A DNA stretch of 64,000 nt, taken from assembly GCF_000496075.1 (NCBI RefSeq), contig NZ_AWXZ01000023.1, forward strand, positions 1 through 64,000. Reading direction: 5' to 3'. Positions within the stretch are counted from its first letter, which is position 1; every line of letters starts with the position of its first letter. This document shows, one piece after another, positions 54,053 through 64,000 of this stretch. Under the pieces are notes generated by a model, which did not search any database, had not been told where the DNA came from, and was given only the letters and a program-made list of their open reading frames with translations. The DNA comes from Lutibaculum baratangense AMV1 (lineage in GTDB: Bacteria; Pseudomonadota; Alphaproteobacteria; Rhizobiales; Tepidamorphaceae). The translations under genes were made by a program, and so were the position numbers.

Positions 54053-54327
54053 GAGCGCCGGCCGAGAGCCCCGCCGCCACGGCTGCTGCTGCGGCGCACC
54101 TATTGCTCATGCGAAGCATTGCTGCGGTGCGGCATCACTGTAGCGGGCGGCCTTACTCGGATGCCGGAGAGGAACGGCCCGCTCTGGAATTGGAACAAAG
54201 TCTTATAGAGGGGCTGTTGCTTTCCCTATACAGTTTTCCCCGCCGATAGAGCGAAGGTCGATGGCCCCGATGTGTGCGGAAGCGCGCGGGAGCTTGCGCG
54301 ACCTCATACCCAAGCGGGAGGAACTGC

Positions 54328-55704
54328 ATGACCAAGGACATTAGGCGGCCGACCCGGCGCGGCCTGCTGACGGCGGGCGCCGTGGGCGCGGCGGCCCTTT
54401 CGGCCCCGAGCTTCTTCATCAAGGGCGCGTGGGCGCAGGAGAAGGCGATCGGGAATTTCCCCCGCGCCACGGAAGGCTCGTCGATCAAGTTCGGCTTCGT
54501 CCTGCCGCAGACGGGTGCCTATGCCGACGAGGGCGCCGACGAGCTGCGCGCGTACCAGCTCGCGGTGAAGCACCTGAACGAGGGCTTCGACTTCGACAGC
54601 ATCATCTCCGACAGCGGTCTCTCGGGCAGCGGCGTGCTCGGCAAGAAGGTCGAGTACGTGGTCGGGGACGACCAGACGAACCCGGACGCCGCCCGCCAGG
54701 TGTCGCAGCGCATGATCGAGCGTGACGGCGTGATCATGTTCTCCGGCGGCTCGTCCTCCGCGACCGCGGTGGCCAACCAGTATCTCGCCCAGGAAAAGGG
54801 CGTGATCTTCATGAACGGCCTCACGCATTCGAACGACACGACGGGCAAGGACCGCCGTCGTTACGGCTTCCGGCACTTCTTCAACGCCTACATGTCGGGC
54901 ATCGCGCTCGGGCCGATCATCGCCGAGAGCTACGGCAAGGACCGCCGGGCCTATCACCTGACCGCCGACTACACCTGGGGCCACACCCAGTACGAGTCGA
55001 TGAAGGCGTCGACCGAGGACCAGGGCTGGACGACCGTCAACAACATCATGACGCCGCTCGGCGCGCCCGACTTCTCGCAGTATCTCACCCAGGTGCTGAA
55101 CTCGGATGCCGACGTGGTCATCCTGAACCACTACGGCAAGGACATGGTGAACTCGTTGACCCAGGCCGTGCAGTTCGGCATGCGCGACCTGCAGAAGAAC
55201 GGGAAGGACTTCCAGATCGTCGTGCCGCTCTATTCCGAGCTGATGGCGGAAGGCGCGGGCGACAACATCGAGGGCGTCTACGGCACCACGAACTGGAACG
55301 AGAAGCTGCCCGACGCCGGCACGAAGGCCTTCGTCGACGCGTTCGTCGCCGACTACGACCGCCCGCCCAGCCAGGCCGCGCAGACCGCCTACGTGCAGAC
55401 GCTTCTCTACGCCAGCGCGGCCGAGCGGGCCGGCACGTTCTATCCGCCCGAGGTGATCAAGGCGCTCGAGGACTTCGAGTTCACCGGCATCGGCTCGGAA
55501 GGGCCCATGCTCTATCGCGGCGCCGACCACCAGTGCTTCCACGACGTGCTCGTCGTGCAGGGCAAGCCGCCGAGCGAACGTGCCGACCAGCACGACCTGC
55601 TCGAGATCGTGAAGGTCGTGCCGCGCGCCGACATCGAGTACGACCCCGCCCTGCCGGCCTTCGGCGGCGAGCAGGCGGATCTCGGCCCCTACGAGCCGGC
55701 CTGA
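54328..55704 (+). CDS. Periplasmic substrate-binding protein of a Liv-type ABC transporter
   Basis: A 458-residue binding protein with a twin-arginine signal (RRPTRRGLLTAGAVG, cleavage near AWAQE) and the type I fold opening KFGFVLPQTGAYADEGADE. It resembles the family that contains urea/amide-binding and aliphatic-amide proteins rather than strict branched-chain amino acid binders. GGGAGG is 7 bases before ATG 54328. It heads the operon with livHMGF and an amidase, so an amide-type ligand is plausible. Confidence 0.88.
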   Translation: MTKDIRRPTRRGLLTAGAVGAAALSAPSFFIKGAWAQEKAIGNFPRATEGSSIKFGFVLPQTGAYADEGADELRAYQLAVKHLNEGFDFDSIISDSGLSGSGVLGKKVEYVVGDDQTNPDAARQVSQRMIERDGVIMFSGGSSSATAVANQYLAQEKGVIFMNGLTHSNDTTGKDRRRYGFRHFFNAYMSGIALGPIIAESYGKDRRAYHLTADYTWGHTQYESMKASTEDQGWTTVNNIMTPLGAPDFSQYLTQVLNSDADVVILNHYGKDMVNSLTQAVQFGMRDLQKNGKDFQIVVPLYSELMAEGAGDNIEGVYGTTNWNEKLPDAGTKAFVDAFVADYDRPPSQAAQTAYVQTLLYASAAERAGTFYPPEVIKALEDFEFTGIGSEGPMLYRGADHQCFHDVLVVQGKPPSERADQHDLLEIVKVVPRADIEYDPALPAFGGEQADLGPYEPA

Positions 55705-55822
55705 GCAGCAGGATCCGGGCCTTCGGATATCTCCGGAGGCCCGGACAGGCCCTCCGCGCCGGCAGGCATCTTCCGGCCGGCGCGTCGTGTTTCGCGGCCG
55801 GCCCACGGGTGAGCATCCGACC

Positions 55823-56797
55823 ATGGAATTCAACGCGTTCTTCCTGAACTTTCTGACCGGGCTCCAGCTCGGCGCGATCTACGCGCTGATCGCCCTGGGC
55901 CTGACGCTGATCTTCGGCACGCTCGGCGTGGTGAACTTCGCCCACGGCGCGCTCTACATGATCGCGGCCTACGCCGCGGTGCTCATCTCGCGGTCGATGG
56001 GCTTCACCTACGCGATCTTCATCGTGCCGGCGCTGCTCTTCCTCGTCGGGCTCCTGATGGAGCGCGGGCTCATACGCTGGTTCTACGACCGACCACACAC
56101 CGACCAGATCCTCGTGACGTTCGGCCTGGCGATCGTCATCGAGGAGGCGCTGAAATGGATCTTCGGCGCGAACAACATCCCGTTCGCGCTGCCGTCGTGG
56201 GGCTCGGGGCAGGTCCTGTTCTACGGGCTGGGCGCCACGGTGCCCGAGGCCATTCCGGGGCTCCGGATCCCGATGCCGGGGATCGAGGGCTTCACCTTCT
56301 TCCCCTTCTGGCGCCTCCTCCTGATCGGCGTCTCGGCGATCGTCGTGCTCGGCCTCTTCGTGCTCCTGCAGTTCACCCGGTTCGGCCTCGTCGTCCGCGC
56401 CGGCATGCGCGACCCGCAGATGGTCAGCCATCTCGGCATCAACGTGACGCAGAAATTCGCCATCGTCTTCGGCCTCGCCGCGGCGATCGCGGGGGTGGCG
56501 GGCGTGTTCGGCGGCCCGGTGACCCAGGTGAGCCCGACGGTCGGCCTCGCCTATCTCGTCCCATCGTTCCTGGTCGTGGTGATCGGCGGCATGGGCTCGC
56601 TGCTCGGCGCGCTCGTGGCGGCCGTCCTTCTGGGAATGGCCAGCGCCTTCACGACGGGCTTCGCCGCGCTCGCGGTCGATCCGTTCATGAAGGGCTTCCT
56701 GACGGCGCTGCAGCAGATCGTCGTCTACCTCGTGGCAGTGGTCGTCCTGCTCGTTCGGCCCCGCGGCCTGTTCGGCAAGAAGGGAGTGTTCGAATGA
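55823..56797 (+). CDS. livH: Liv-type ABC transporter permease, LivH family
   Basis: A 324-residue permease with about eight membrane segments and the LivH hallmarks GAIYALIALGLTLIFGTLGVVNFAHGA and RAGMRDPQMVSHLGIN. Start ATG 55823 is set by homology; GGGTGAG lies upstream. It overlaps livM by 4 bases (ATGA). Part of the second Liv operon, separate from the one at 11-17 kb. Confidence 0.92.
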   Translation: MEFNAFFLNFLTGLQLGAIYALIALGLTLIFGTLGVVNFAHGALYMIAAYAAVLISRSMGFTYAIFIVPALLFLVGLLMERGLIRWFYDRPHTDQILVTFGLAIVIEEALKWIFGANNIPFALPSWGSGQVLFYGLGATVPEAIPGLRIPMPGIEGFTFFPFWRLLLIGVSAIVVLGLFVLLQFTRFGLVVRAGMRDPQMVSHLGINVTQKFAIVFGLAAAIAGVAGVFGGPVTQVSPTVGLAYLVPSFLVVVIGGMGSLLGALVAAVLLGMASAFTTGFAALAVDPFMKGFLTALQQIVVYLVAVVVLLVRPRGLFGKKGVFE

Positions 56798-57885
56798 GCG
56801 ACGTCGCAAAGCCCGTCTACGCCGGAGCGGACGAGCGGGGCGGCCGGGCCGGCATGTGGAACGGCCGGGGGCGCGACCTCGTGGTGGTCGCGATCATCGG
56901 CATGGTCACCTTCACCATGCCCTTGTGGCTCGTCGAGCTCGGCGGCTACGAGGCGCTGGCGACGAAGATCGTCATCTGGGCGATCTTCGCGCTCGGCTTC
57001 GACCTCCTGCTCGGCTTCACCGGCCTCCTCTCCTTCGGCCACGCCGCCTTCTTCGGGACGGCGGCCTACATCACCGGCCTGAGCCTGAAGCACTTCTCGT
57101 CCGACGTGATACCCGCGATGGCGTTCGCCTTCGTCGGCACGCTCCTCGTCGCGCTGTTCATCGGCTTCCTGACCCTGCGGCGCACCGGCATCTACTTCTC
57201 GATCCTCACCCTCGCCTTCGCGGAGATGATCCACGCGCTCGTGCTCTCCTCGACGCTGCAGCGCTGGACCGGCGGCGACAACGGCCTGACGGGGCTTCAC
57301 TATCCCACGCTCCTCGGCATGAACCTGCGGGGCATCGCGGTCTTCTACTTCTGCGCCGTGATCCTCGTGATCATGTTCCTCGTCGCCCAGTTCCTGAAGC
57401 GCTCCCCGTTCGGCCTCATGCTGCGCTCCATCAAGGAGAACCCCATGCGGCTCGAATACACGGGCATCAACGTGTGGGCGTACAAGATGATGGCGTTCCT
57501 GATATCGGCGATGTACGCCGGGCTCGCGGGCTCGCTCATGGTCATCTACGAGCCCTACGTGGCGACGAAGTTCCTCCACTGGTCGACCTCGGGCGAGGTG
57601 GTCATCGCCACCGTCATCGGCGGCGCGAGCACGCTGATCGGGCCGATGATCGGCGCCGCCTTCCTCATGTATTTCGAGAACGTCGTGCAAGGCATGATCG
57701 GCGAGCAGTGGCGCCTGATCCTGGGGCTCATCTTCGCCGCCATCGTCATCTTCCTGCCCGGCGGCCTGATCGACATCTGGCGGGTGGTCTGGCGCGCGAC
57801 GGGGCACAAGCTCCTGCACGGCCGCCGGCACAACGTGCCGGACATGGAGCTCACCGAGCCCCGCCACACCGATCCCCGTCCCTGA
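56794..57885 (+). CDS. livM: Liv-type ABC transporter permease, LivM family
   Basis: A 363-residue permease with hallmarks GFTGLLSFGHAAFFGTAAYI and RSIKENPMRLEYTGIN. Its N-terminus has a polar tail before the first membrane segment, and its C-terminus a cytoplasmic tail with HGRRHNVPDMELTEPRH. Start ATG 56794 overlaps the livH stop. Forms the membrane pore with LivH. Confidence 0.92.
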   Translation: MSDVAKPVYAGADERGGRAGMWNGRGRDLVVVAIIGMVTFTMPLWLVELGGYEALATKIVIWAIFALGFDLLLGFTGLLSFGHAAFFGTAAYITGLSLKHFSSDVIPAMAFAFVGTLLVALFIGFLTLRRTGIYFSILTLAFAEMIHALVLSSTLQRWTGGDNGLTGLHYPTLLGMNLRGIAVFYFCAVILVIMFLVAQFLKRSPFGLMLRSIKENPMRLEYTGINVWAYKMMAFLISAMYAGLAGSLMVIYEPYVATKFLHWSTSGEVVIATVIGGASTLIGPMIGAAFLMYFENVVQGMIGEQWRLILGLIFAAIVIFLPGGLIDIWRVVWRATGHKLLHGRRHNVPDMELTEPRHTDPRP

Positions 57886-57910
57886 CGCCGGCAGCTCAAG
57901 GAAACGACCC

Positions 57911-58714
57911 GTGACCGCCACACACACAACCGAGCCAGCGGCCGGCCACGCGAGGGGGGGCGACGACCTCCTCGTCATCAGGGGCGTGAGCAAGCGCTTC
58001 GGCGGCCTGCGTGCGCTCAGCAACGTGAACCTCACCGTCGAGCACGGCCAGATCCATGCCATCATCGGCCCGAACGGGGCCGGCAAGTCGACGCTCCTCA
58101 ACTGCATGATCGGCCTGATCGACGCCGACGAGGGCGAGGTCGTCTTCGACGGCAAGCCGCTGAAGGGCCTGTCGCCCCACAACATCATGCAGCGCGGCAT
58201 CGCGCGCGTCTTCCAGACGCCGCAGGTCTTCCCCGGCATGTCGCTGCTCGACAACGTGGCGATCGCCGCGCTCGCCAAGATGAACGGCCAGTTCCGGATC
58301 GACCCGTTCGTCTACCTCTCGCCGACCCACCCGGCCGTCGAGGAGGCGTCCGAGATCCTGCGGCGCCTCGGGCTCCTCAAGATGGCGAAATACGACGCGG
58401 CGCACCTGTCGCGCGGCGACAAGCGCCGGCTCGAGCTCGGCATCTGCATGGCCTGCAAGCCGCGCCTGATGCTGCTCGACGAGCCGACGGCCGGCATGGC
58501 GCGCCACGACACGAACCGCACGATCGACCTCCTCCGGGAGATCTCCGCCACCGGCATCACGATGATCGTGATCGAGCACGACATGCACGTCGTGTTCTCG
58601 CTCGCCGACGTGATCACCTGCCTCGCGCAAGGAACCCCCATCGCCTTCGGCAAGCCGGAGGAGGTGCGCGGCAATCCGAAAGTCCGCGAAGCCTATCTGG
58701 GGAGCAGCCACTGA
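57911..58714 (+). CDS. livG: Liv-type ABC transporter ATPase, LivG family
   Basis: A 267-residue ATPase with GPNGAGKST (Walker A), the signature region HLSRGDKRRLELG, and LLLDEPTAGMARHDTN (Walker B and D loop). The signature has SRGDK in place of SGGQ, as is common in LivG proteins. Start ATG/GTG 57911 (GTG) fits. It overlaps livF by one base. Confidence 0.92.
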   Translation: MTATHTTEPAAGHARGGDDLLVIRGVSKRFGGLRALSNVNLTVEHGQIHAIIGPNGAGKSTLLNCMIGLIDADEGEVVFDGKPLKGLSPHNIMQRGIARVFQTPQVFPGMSLLDNVAIAALAKMNGQFRIDPFVYLSPTHPAVEEASEILRRLGLLKMAKYDAAHLSRGDKRRLELGICMACKPRLMLLDEPTAGMARHDTNRTIDLLREISATGITMIVIEHDMHVVFSLADVITCLAQGTPIAFGKPEEVRGNPKVREAYLGSSH

Positions 58715-59466
58715 TGAGCGCCGTCATGGAGGCCGAACGGCCGGCCGCCGCGCCCGCGGGCGAGGCTTTCGTCCGGCTGAAGGACGTGGAGTCCTATTAC
58801 GGCGAGAGCTACATCGTCCAGGGCGTGACCTTCGACGTGAAGGAAGGCGAGATCGTCGCGCTGCTCGGGCGCAACGGCGCCGGCAAGACCTCGACGCTGA
58901 AGACGATCGCCCGCGCCCACGAGCCGCACCTGACGGCGGGCGAGATCTGGCTCGGCGACCAGGCGGTCCACAAGATGCGCGACTGGCAGGCCGCGCGCGC
59001 CGGCATCCAGCTCGTGCCGGAGGACAGGCGCATCATCGGCGGCCTGACGGTGGAGGAGAACCTCATCCTCGCGCAGACCGCAGAGCCGGTCGGGTGGCCG
59101 GTCGACCGGATCTACCAGCTCTTCCCGCGCCTCGGCGAGCGGCGGCGGCAGGAGGCGACGACGATGTCGGGCGGCGAGCAGCAGATGCTGGCCGTCGGCC
59201 GGGCCCTCGCCCGCGACATCAAGCTCCTCCTGCTCGACGAGCCCTACGAGGGGCTCGCGCCGACGATCGTGGAGGAGATCGAGAAGGCGATGTTCGAGAT
59301 CAAGGGGCTCGGCATCACCACGATCATCGTCGAGCAGAACGCCGTCGCCGCCCTGCGCATCGCCGACAGCGCCGTCATCCTCGACATGGGCTCCGTCGCC
59401 TATCGCGGAACCGCGAAGGAGGTTCTCGACAACGAGGAGCTCCGGAACGAGTACCTGGCGATCTGA
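58714..59466 (+). CDS. livF: Liv-type ABC transporter ATPase, LivF family
   Basis: A 250-residue ATPase with GRNGAGKTS (Walker A), MSGGEQQMLAVGRAL (signature) and LLLLDEPYEGLAPTIVEEIEKA (Walker B onward), as expected of LivF. It is followed after 73 bases by an amidase gene on the same strand, which may be part of the transcript. Confidence 0.93.
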   Translation: MSAVMEAERPAAAPAGEAFVRLKDVESYYGESYIVQGVTFDVKEGEIVALLGRNGAGKTSTLKTIARAHEPHLTAGEIWLGDQAVHKMRDWQAARAGIQLVPEDRRIIGGLTVEENLILAQTAEPVGWPVDRIYQLFPRLGERRRQEATTMSGGEQQMLAVGRALARDIKLLLLDEPYEGLAPTIVEEIEKAMFEIKGLGITTIIVEQNAVAALRIADSAVILDMGSVAYRGTAKEVLDNEELRNEYLAI

Positions 59467-59539
59467 CGTCGGGAAGGCCACGCGAAATCCCGCTCCCGCC
59501 GTGCTAGCCTCGCCGAGGGGCGAATCGCGGGGGACGGGG

Positions 59540-60895
59540 ATGATCTCGCTGGACTATATCCTGGAGGCGCTGGAGACGGGCGAGACGACGAGCGAGGCGT
59601 TGACGCTCGAAGCCCTCGACCGGGCGCGCGATCCGGCGGGCGAGGGCGGCCGCGCCTTCCTCTCGCTCTACGAGGAGGCGGCGCCGGTCGTCGCGCGCGC
59701 GAGCGACATGGTGCGCGAGGCGGGCGTGCCGCAGGGACCGCTGGCGGGCCTGCCGATCTCGATCAAGGATCTGTTCGACGTCCGGGGCGAGGTGACGAAG
59801 GCGGGCTCGCGGGTTCTCGAGGACGCGGAGCCCGCCGCCGACGACGCGCCCGTCGTGAAGAGGCTGCGGGCCGCCGGCGCGGTCCTCGTGGGCCGAACGA
59901 ACATGACCGAGTTCGCCTTCTCCGGCCTCGGCCTCAACCCGCATTACGGCACGCCGCTCAACCCCTACGACCGCGAGACCGGACGCATTCCCGGCGGCTC
60001 GTCCTCGGGGGCGGCCGTCTCGGTGACGGACGGCATGGCGGTGGCCGCGATCGGTTCGGACACCGGCGGCTCCGTGCGCATCCCCGCGGCGATGTGCGGC
60101 CTGACGGGCTTCAAGCCGACGGCGCGCCGCGTCCCGACGACGGGCGCGGCGCCGCTGTCGTGGTCGCTCGATTCGGTCGGCGCGCTGGCGCCGACGGTCG
60201 CCTGCTGCACGCTGCTCGATTCAGTGCTGGCCGGCGAGGAGCCGTCGCCGCTGCCGCGCGTCTCGATCGAGGGCCTGAGGCTCGCCGTGTCGCAGACGCT
60301 TCTCCTCGACGGTCTCGACGAAACGGTCGCGCGCAGCTTCGGCCGGGCCGCCCGGCTGATCGCGGATGCGGGGGCGCGGCTTTTCGAGACGCCGCTCGAG
60401 CCGTTCGGCGAGATCGCGTCGGCGAACTCGCTCGGCGGCTTTCCCGGCGCGGAATCCTACGCCTGGCACCGGCCGCTCATCGTCGGGCGCTCGGACGAGT
60501 ACGACCCCCGCGTGGCCGCCCGCATCACGCGCGGCGCCGAGCAGAGCGCGGCGGACTTCCTCGACCTCCAGGCTTTCAGGAAGGATCTCGTCGGACGGGT
60601 CGAGCGCGAGCTTTCGGCCTTCGACGCCGTGATCTGCCCGACCGTTCCCGTCGTTCCGCCGGAGCTTGCGCCGCTCGAGGAGGACGACGAACTGTTCGCG
60701 AAGACGAACCTGCTCGTCTTGAGGAACCCGACCGCCGTCAACATGATGGACGGCTGCGCGATCTCCATCCCCTGCCACAGGCTCGGCGATCCGCCCGTCG
60801 GCCTCATGCTCTTCGCGCCGGCGATGCACGACAGGCGGCTCCTCGCGGTCGCCCGCGCGGTCGAGCGCGTCCTCGCGCCGCTGCGGGAGGAATGA
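59540..60895 (+). CDS. Amidase, amidase-signature family
   Basis: A 451-residue amidase. The catalytic lysine is in PISIKDLFD (about residue 75), the cis-serine in GGSSSGAAV and the nucleophilic serine in GSDTGGSVRIPA. It hydrolyses an amide bond, releasing ammonia or an amine. Downstream of a Liv-type transporter with an amide-like binding protein, it probably processes the imported compound; this is inference. Start ATG 59540 with GGGGGACGGGG upstream. Confidence 0.93.
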   Translation: MISLDYILEALETGETTSEALTLEALDRARDPAGEGGRAFLSLYEEAAPVVARASDMVREAGVPQGPLAGLPISIKDLFDVRGEVTKAGSRVLEDAEPAADDAPVVKRLRAAGAVLVGRTNMTEFAFSGLGLNPHYGTPLNPYDRETGRIPGGSSSGAAVSVTDGMAVAAIGSDTGGSVRIPAAMCGLTGFKPTARRVPTTGAAPLSWSLDSVGALAPTVACCTLLDSVLAGEEPSPLPRVSIEGLRLAVSQTLLLDGLDETVARSFGRAARLIADAGARLFETPLEPFGEIASANSLGGFPGAESYAWHRPLIVGRSDEYDPRVAARITRGAEQSAADFLDLQAFRKDLVGRVERELSAFDAVICPTVPVVPPELAPLEEDDELFAKTNLLVLRNPTAVNMMDGCAISIPCHRLGDPPVGLMLFAPAMHDRRLLAVARAVERVLAPLREE

Positions 60896-60922
60896 CGGCA
60901 GGCCCAAGCTGCCTCCTCGATC

Positions 60923-61348
60923 TCACCGCTCCCCATCGTCCGGCGAGGCGAGGCAGGGATCGAGCATGATGCGACGCTCGTCGACGCGCATGTAGCCGCC
61001 CGCGAAGAGGGCCATGTCGCCGACCTCCCGGCCCTCCCGGCTGTAGGTGACGCACATGATCTGGACGCCGACTTCGGGGCACATGACGAGATAGGCGAGG
61101 GCGCCGTCCCACTCCGTCGCGACGAGAGGGCCGCGCACGGCGAAGCTGACGCGCGCGTCGATGTCGGGGCCGTGCTCGATCCAGTAGCCCGCCGTCTCGC
61201 AGGTCGCCGGCACGTCGGGATAGGCTTCGCCGAGCGTGAAGGGGCTGTCGGGCCGCTGCCACTCCGCGGCCGTCGCCGGGGCGGGGAGAGCGGCGCAGGC
61301 GAGCGCGGCCGCGAGGCCGGCGACGCAGAGCTCTTTCGGAAAAGGCAC
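60923..61348 (-). CDS. Secreted protein of unknown function
   Basis: A 141-residue protein with a signal peptide (FPKELCVAGLAAALACAAL, cleavage near ATAAE) and several cysteines (ATCETAGYW, MCPEVG, IMCVTY, LDPCLAS) that could pair in the periplasm. The start is GTG 61348, supported by GGAG upstream. It converges on the amidase gene with a 27-base gap. No named family. Confidence 0.65.
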   Translation of the reverse strand: MPFPKELCVAGLAAALACAALPAPATAAEWQRPDSPFTLGEAYPDVPATCETAGYWIEHGPDIDARVSFAVRGPLVATEWDGALAYLVMCPEVGVQIMCVTYSREGREVGDMALFAGGYMRVDERRIMLDPCLASPDDGER

Positions 61349-61476
61349 GGGGTCACTCCGCTGGTGTCCGGCGGCATCCTCACCCGAGATGCGCCGCGAT
61401 GTCACGGGTGCCTCGGCGGCCGTGCCACATCGTTTCGTGCCGCGTGTTCCCGTGGGCCCATCCGGCCGCGTCTCCG

Positions 61477-61504
61477 TTGACTTATCGCACGCCGTCCGTA
61501 TATT
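61477..61504 (+). promoter_or_regulatory. Promoter of the rplU-rpmA operon
   Basis: TTGACT (61477-61482), a 16-base spacer and TATATT (61499-61504) form a strong sigma-70 promoter about 160 bases before rplU. The long leader may hold ribosomal-protein regulatory structure, though none is evident. Confidence 0.7.
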
Positions 61505-61672
61505 CCGCGCCTCAGGCGCACGTTGCACGACGCAACCCGTGCCAACAATCACGCTGTCCGAGGCTCTGATCGCTCCACCGGCCGGGCAGGCCGGTCGGGA
61601 AGCCGATCCCGCGAAAGTCCGTCGCCCGCGAGGGCACGGCGCCACAGGGCGCGACGAGAAATGGAACTGGGC

Positions 61673-62059
61673 ATGTACGCGGTCATCAAGACGGGCGGCA
61701 AGCAATATCGCGTTGCCGCCAATGACGTGATCAGGATCGAGAGGCTTCCGGGCGAGGCCGGCGACACGATCACGTTCGAGGAAGTTCTGTTCGTCGGCGA
61801 AGGCGACGACGTCAAGGTCGGCGCTCCCTTCATCAAGGGCGCGACGGTCACGGGCGAGCTCGTGGAGCAGGCGCGCGGCAAGAAGGTCCACATCTTCAAG
61901 AAGCGCCGCCGCAAGCACTACCAGCGCTCGGCCGGCCACCGGCAGGACCTGTCGGTCGTGCGCATCACCGACATCGCGGCCTCGGGCGGCAAGAAGTCCG
62001 CTTCCAAGGCGAAGAAGGAAGAGGCGGCGCCTGCCGGCGAAGCCTCCTCCGAGGCATAA
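61673..62059 (+). CDS. rplU: 50S ribosomal protein L21
   Basis: A 128-residue ribosomal protein: MYAVIKTGGKQYRVAANDVI, then GAPFIKGATVTGELVEQARG and KKRRRKHYQRSAGHRQ, typical of L21. Its C-terminus carries the Lys/Ala/Glu extension common in Alphaproteobacteria (ASGGKKSASKAKKEEAAP). Start ATG 61673 fits the family; an in-frame ATG at 61661 adds four residues. First gene of the rplU-rpmA operon. Confidence 0.96.
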   Translation: MYAVIKTGGKQYRVAANDVIRIERLPGEAGDTITFEEVLFVGEGDDVKVGAPFIKGATVTGELVEQARGKKVHIFKKRRRKHYQRSAGHRQDLSVVRITDIAASGGKKSASKAKKEEAAPAGEASSEA

Positions 62060-62071
62060 GGAGGCCAGACC

Positions 62072-62338
62072 ATGGCGCACAAGAAGGCAGGCGGCTCGTC
62101 CCGCAACGGCCGCGACACAGCCGGCCGCAGGCTCGGCGTGAAGAAGTTCGGCGGCGAGCAGGTCGTGGCCGGCAACATCATCATCCGCCAGCGCGGCACG
62201 CGCTGGCATCCCGGCGACAATGTCGGCCTCGGCAAGGATCACACGATCTTCGCCATGGCCGACGGCCACGTCTCCTTCCGCACCAGCAAGGGCGGTCGGC
62301 AGTACGTCTCGGTCGTGGTGCCGGAGGCCGCCGAGTAA
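62072..62338 (+). CDS. rpmA: 50S ribosomal protein L27
   Basis: An 88-residue ribosomal protein: [29 protein letters not shown], then [24 protein letters not shown], invariant in L27. Its N-terminus reaches the peptidyl-transferase centre. Downstream of rplU by 12 bases and followed by a strong terminator. Confidence 0.98.
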   Translation: MAHKKAGGSSRNGRDTAGRRLGVKKFGGEQVVAGNIIIRQRGTRWHPGDNVGLGKDHTIFAMADGHVSFRTSKGGRQYVSVVVPEAAE

Positions 62339-62397
62339 CGGGCGGTTCGCGAGCCGCCGCAGGTCGAGCCTCGGCGGGTCGTCAGTCAATCGGACCA

Positions 62398-62431
62398 GGG
62401 GAGGCGGACCACCGTCTCCCCTTTCGTCGTT
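62398..62431 (+). terminator. Rho-independent terminator after rpmA
   Basis: GGGGAGGCGG (62398-62407), loop ACCA, CCGTCTCCCC (62412-62421), ten pairs with one G-T wobble, then TTTCGTCGTT. It separates the ribosomal operon from the GNAT-obg genes. Confidence 0.85.
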
Positions 62432-62433
62432 CA

Positions 62434-64000
<1,567 letters not shown>

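Noticed and set aside
54053-54327. Promoter for the second Liv operon
   Set aside because: Several AT-rich hexamers (TATAGA, TATACA) occur but none has a well-spaced partner at -35, so no promoter is called.

Overview
The window reads as chromosome of a high-GC alphaproteobacterium, probably Hyphomicrobiales (Rhizobiales). The basis is the uniformly GC-rich coding, two Liv-type ABC operons, a TctCBA system, DUF6894 proteins, a BigR-like thiol ArsR regulator, the rplU-rpmA-GNAT-obg order and a dispersed palindromic repeat of a kind I remember from this order. The species cannot be named from the sequence.

Layout. 1-9004 is the right end of an integrated mobile element abutting the 3' end of a tRNA-Arg(CCG) gene. 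It holds a DUF927 helicase/primase-like gene (cut by the window edge), an iteron-like repeat, and a complete HK97-type head and packaging module: portal, protease-capsid fusion, connectors, HNH, TerS and TerL. No tail, lysis or integrase gene lies in the visible part, and the packaging genes run straight to the tRNA. This is the layout expected of a capsid-forming phage satellite (cf-PICI-like) and is the most interesting item in the window. 9005-11200 is a decayed zone with an inverted copy of the tRNA tail, an orphan membrane protein and an Nramp pseudogene.

11198-17511 (mostly minus): an M15-type lipoprotein, a NicO/RcnA metal exporter and a livKHMGF operon. 17829-29852: a MetE-like protein, an M3 peptidase (minus), a tctCBA-ggt-ald run that could take up and process gamma-glutamyl compounds, a methyltransferase and a BCCT transporter. 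30029-31980: a Crp/Fnr regulator flanked by two DUF6894 genes. 32183-35927: a thiamine operon thiO-S-G-E-F behind a promoter and TPP riboswitch.

35936-42189: three YjfB-like small proteins, a DAO-type oxidoreductase, MazEF, a SelW-like protein, DMT and MFS transporters and a Cu/Zn superoxide dismutase. 42312-50701 is a tightly overlapping minus-strand operon: an epimerase, a glycosidase-epimerase fusion, a GT4, three CgeB-type glycosyltransferases and a methyltransferase. It looks like a dedicated glycan or glycoconjugate system. 50762-53074 holds accessory genes, including a sulfotransferase-like protein and an unknown.

53368-54052: a DUF2892 protein and a BigR-like repressor diverge from a shared operator. 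54328-60895: a second Liv-type operon ending in an amidase. 60923-64000: a secreted protein, then rplU, rpmA, a GNAT and the start of obg.
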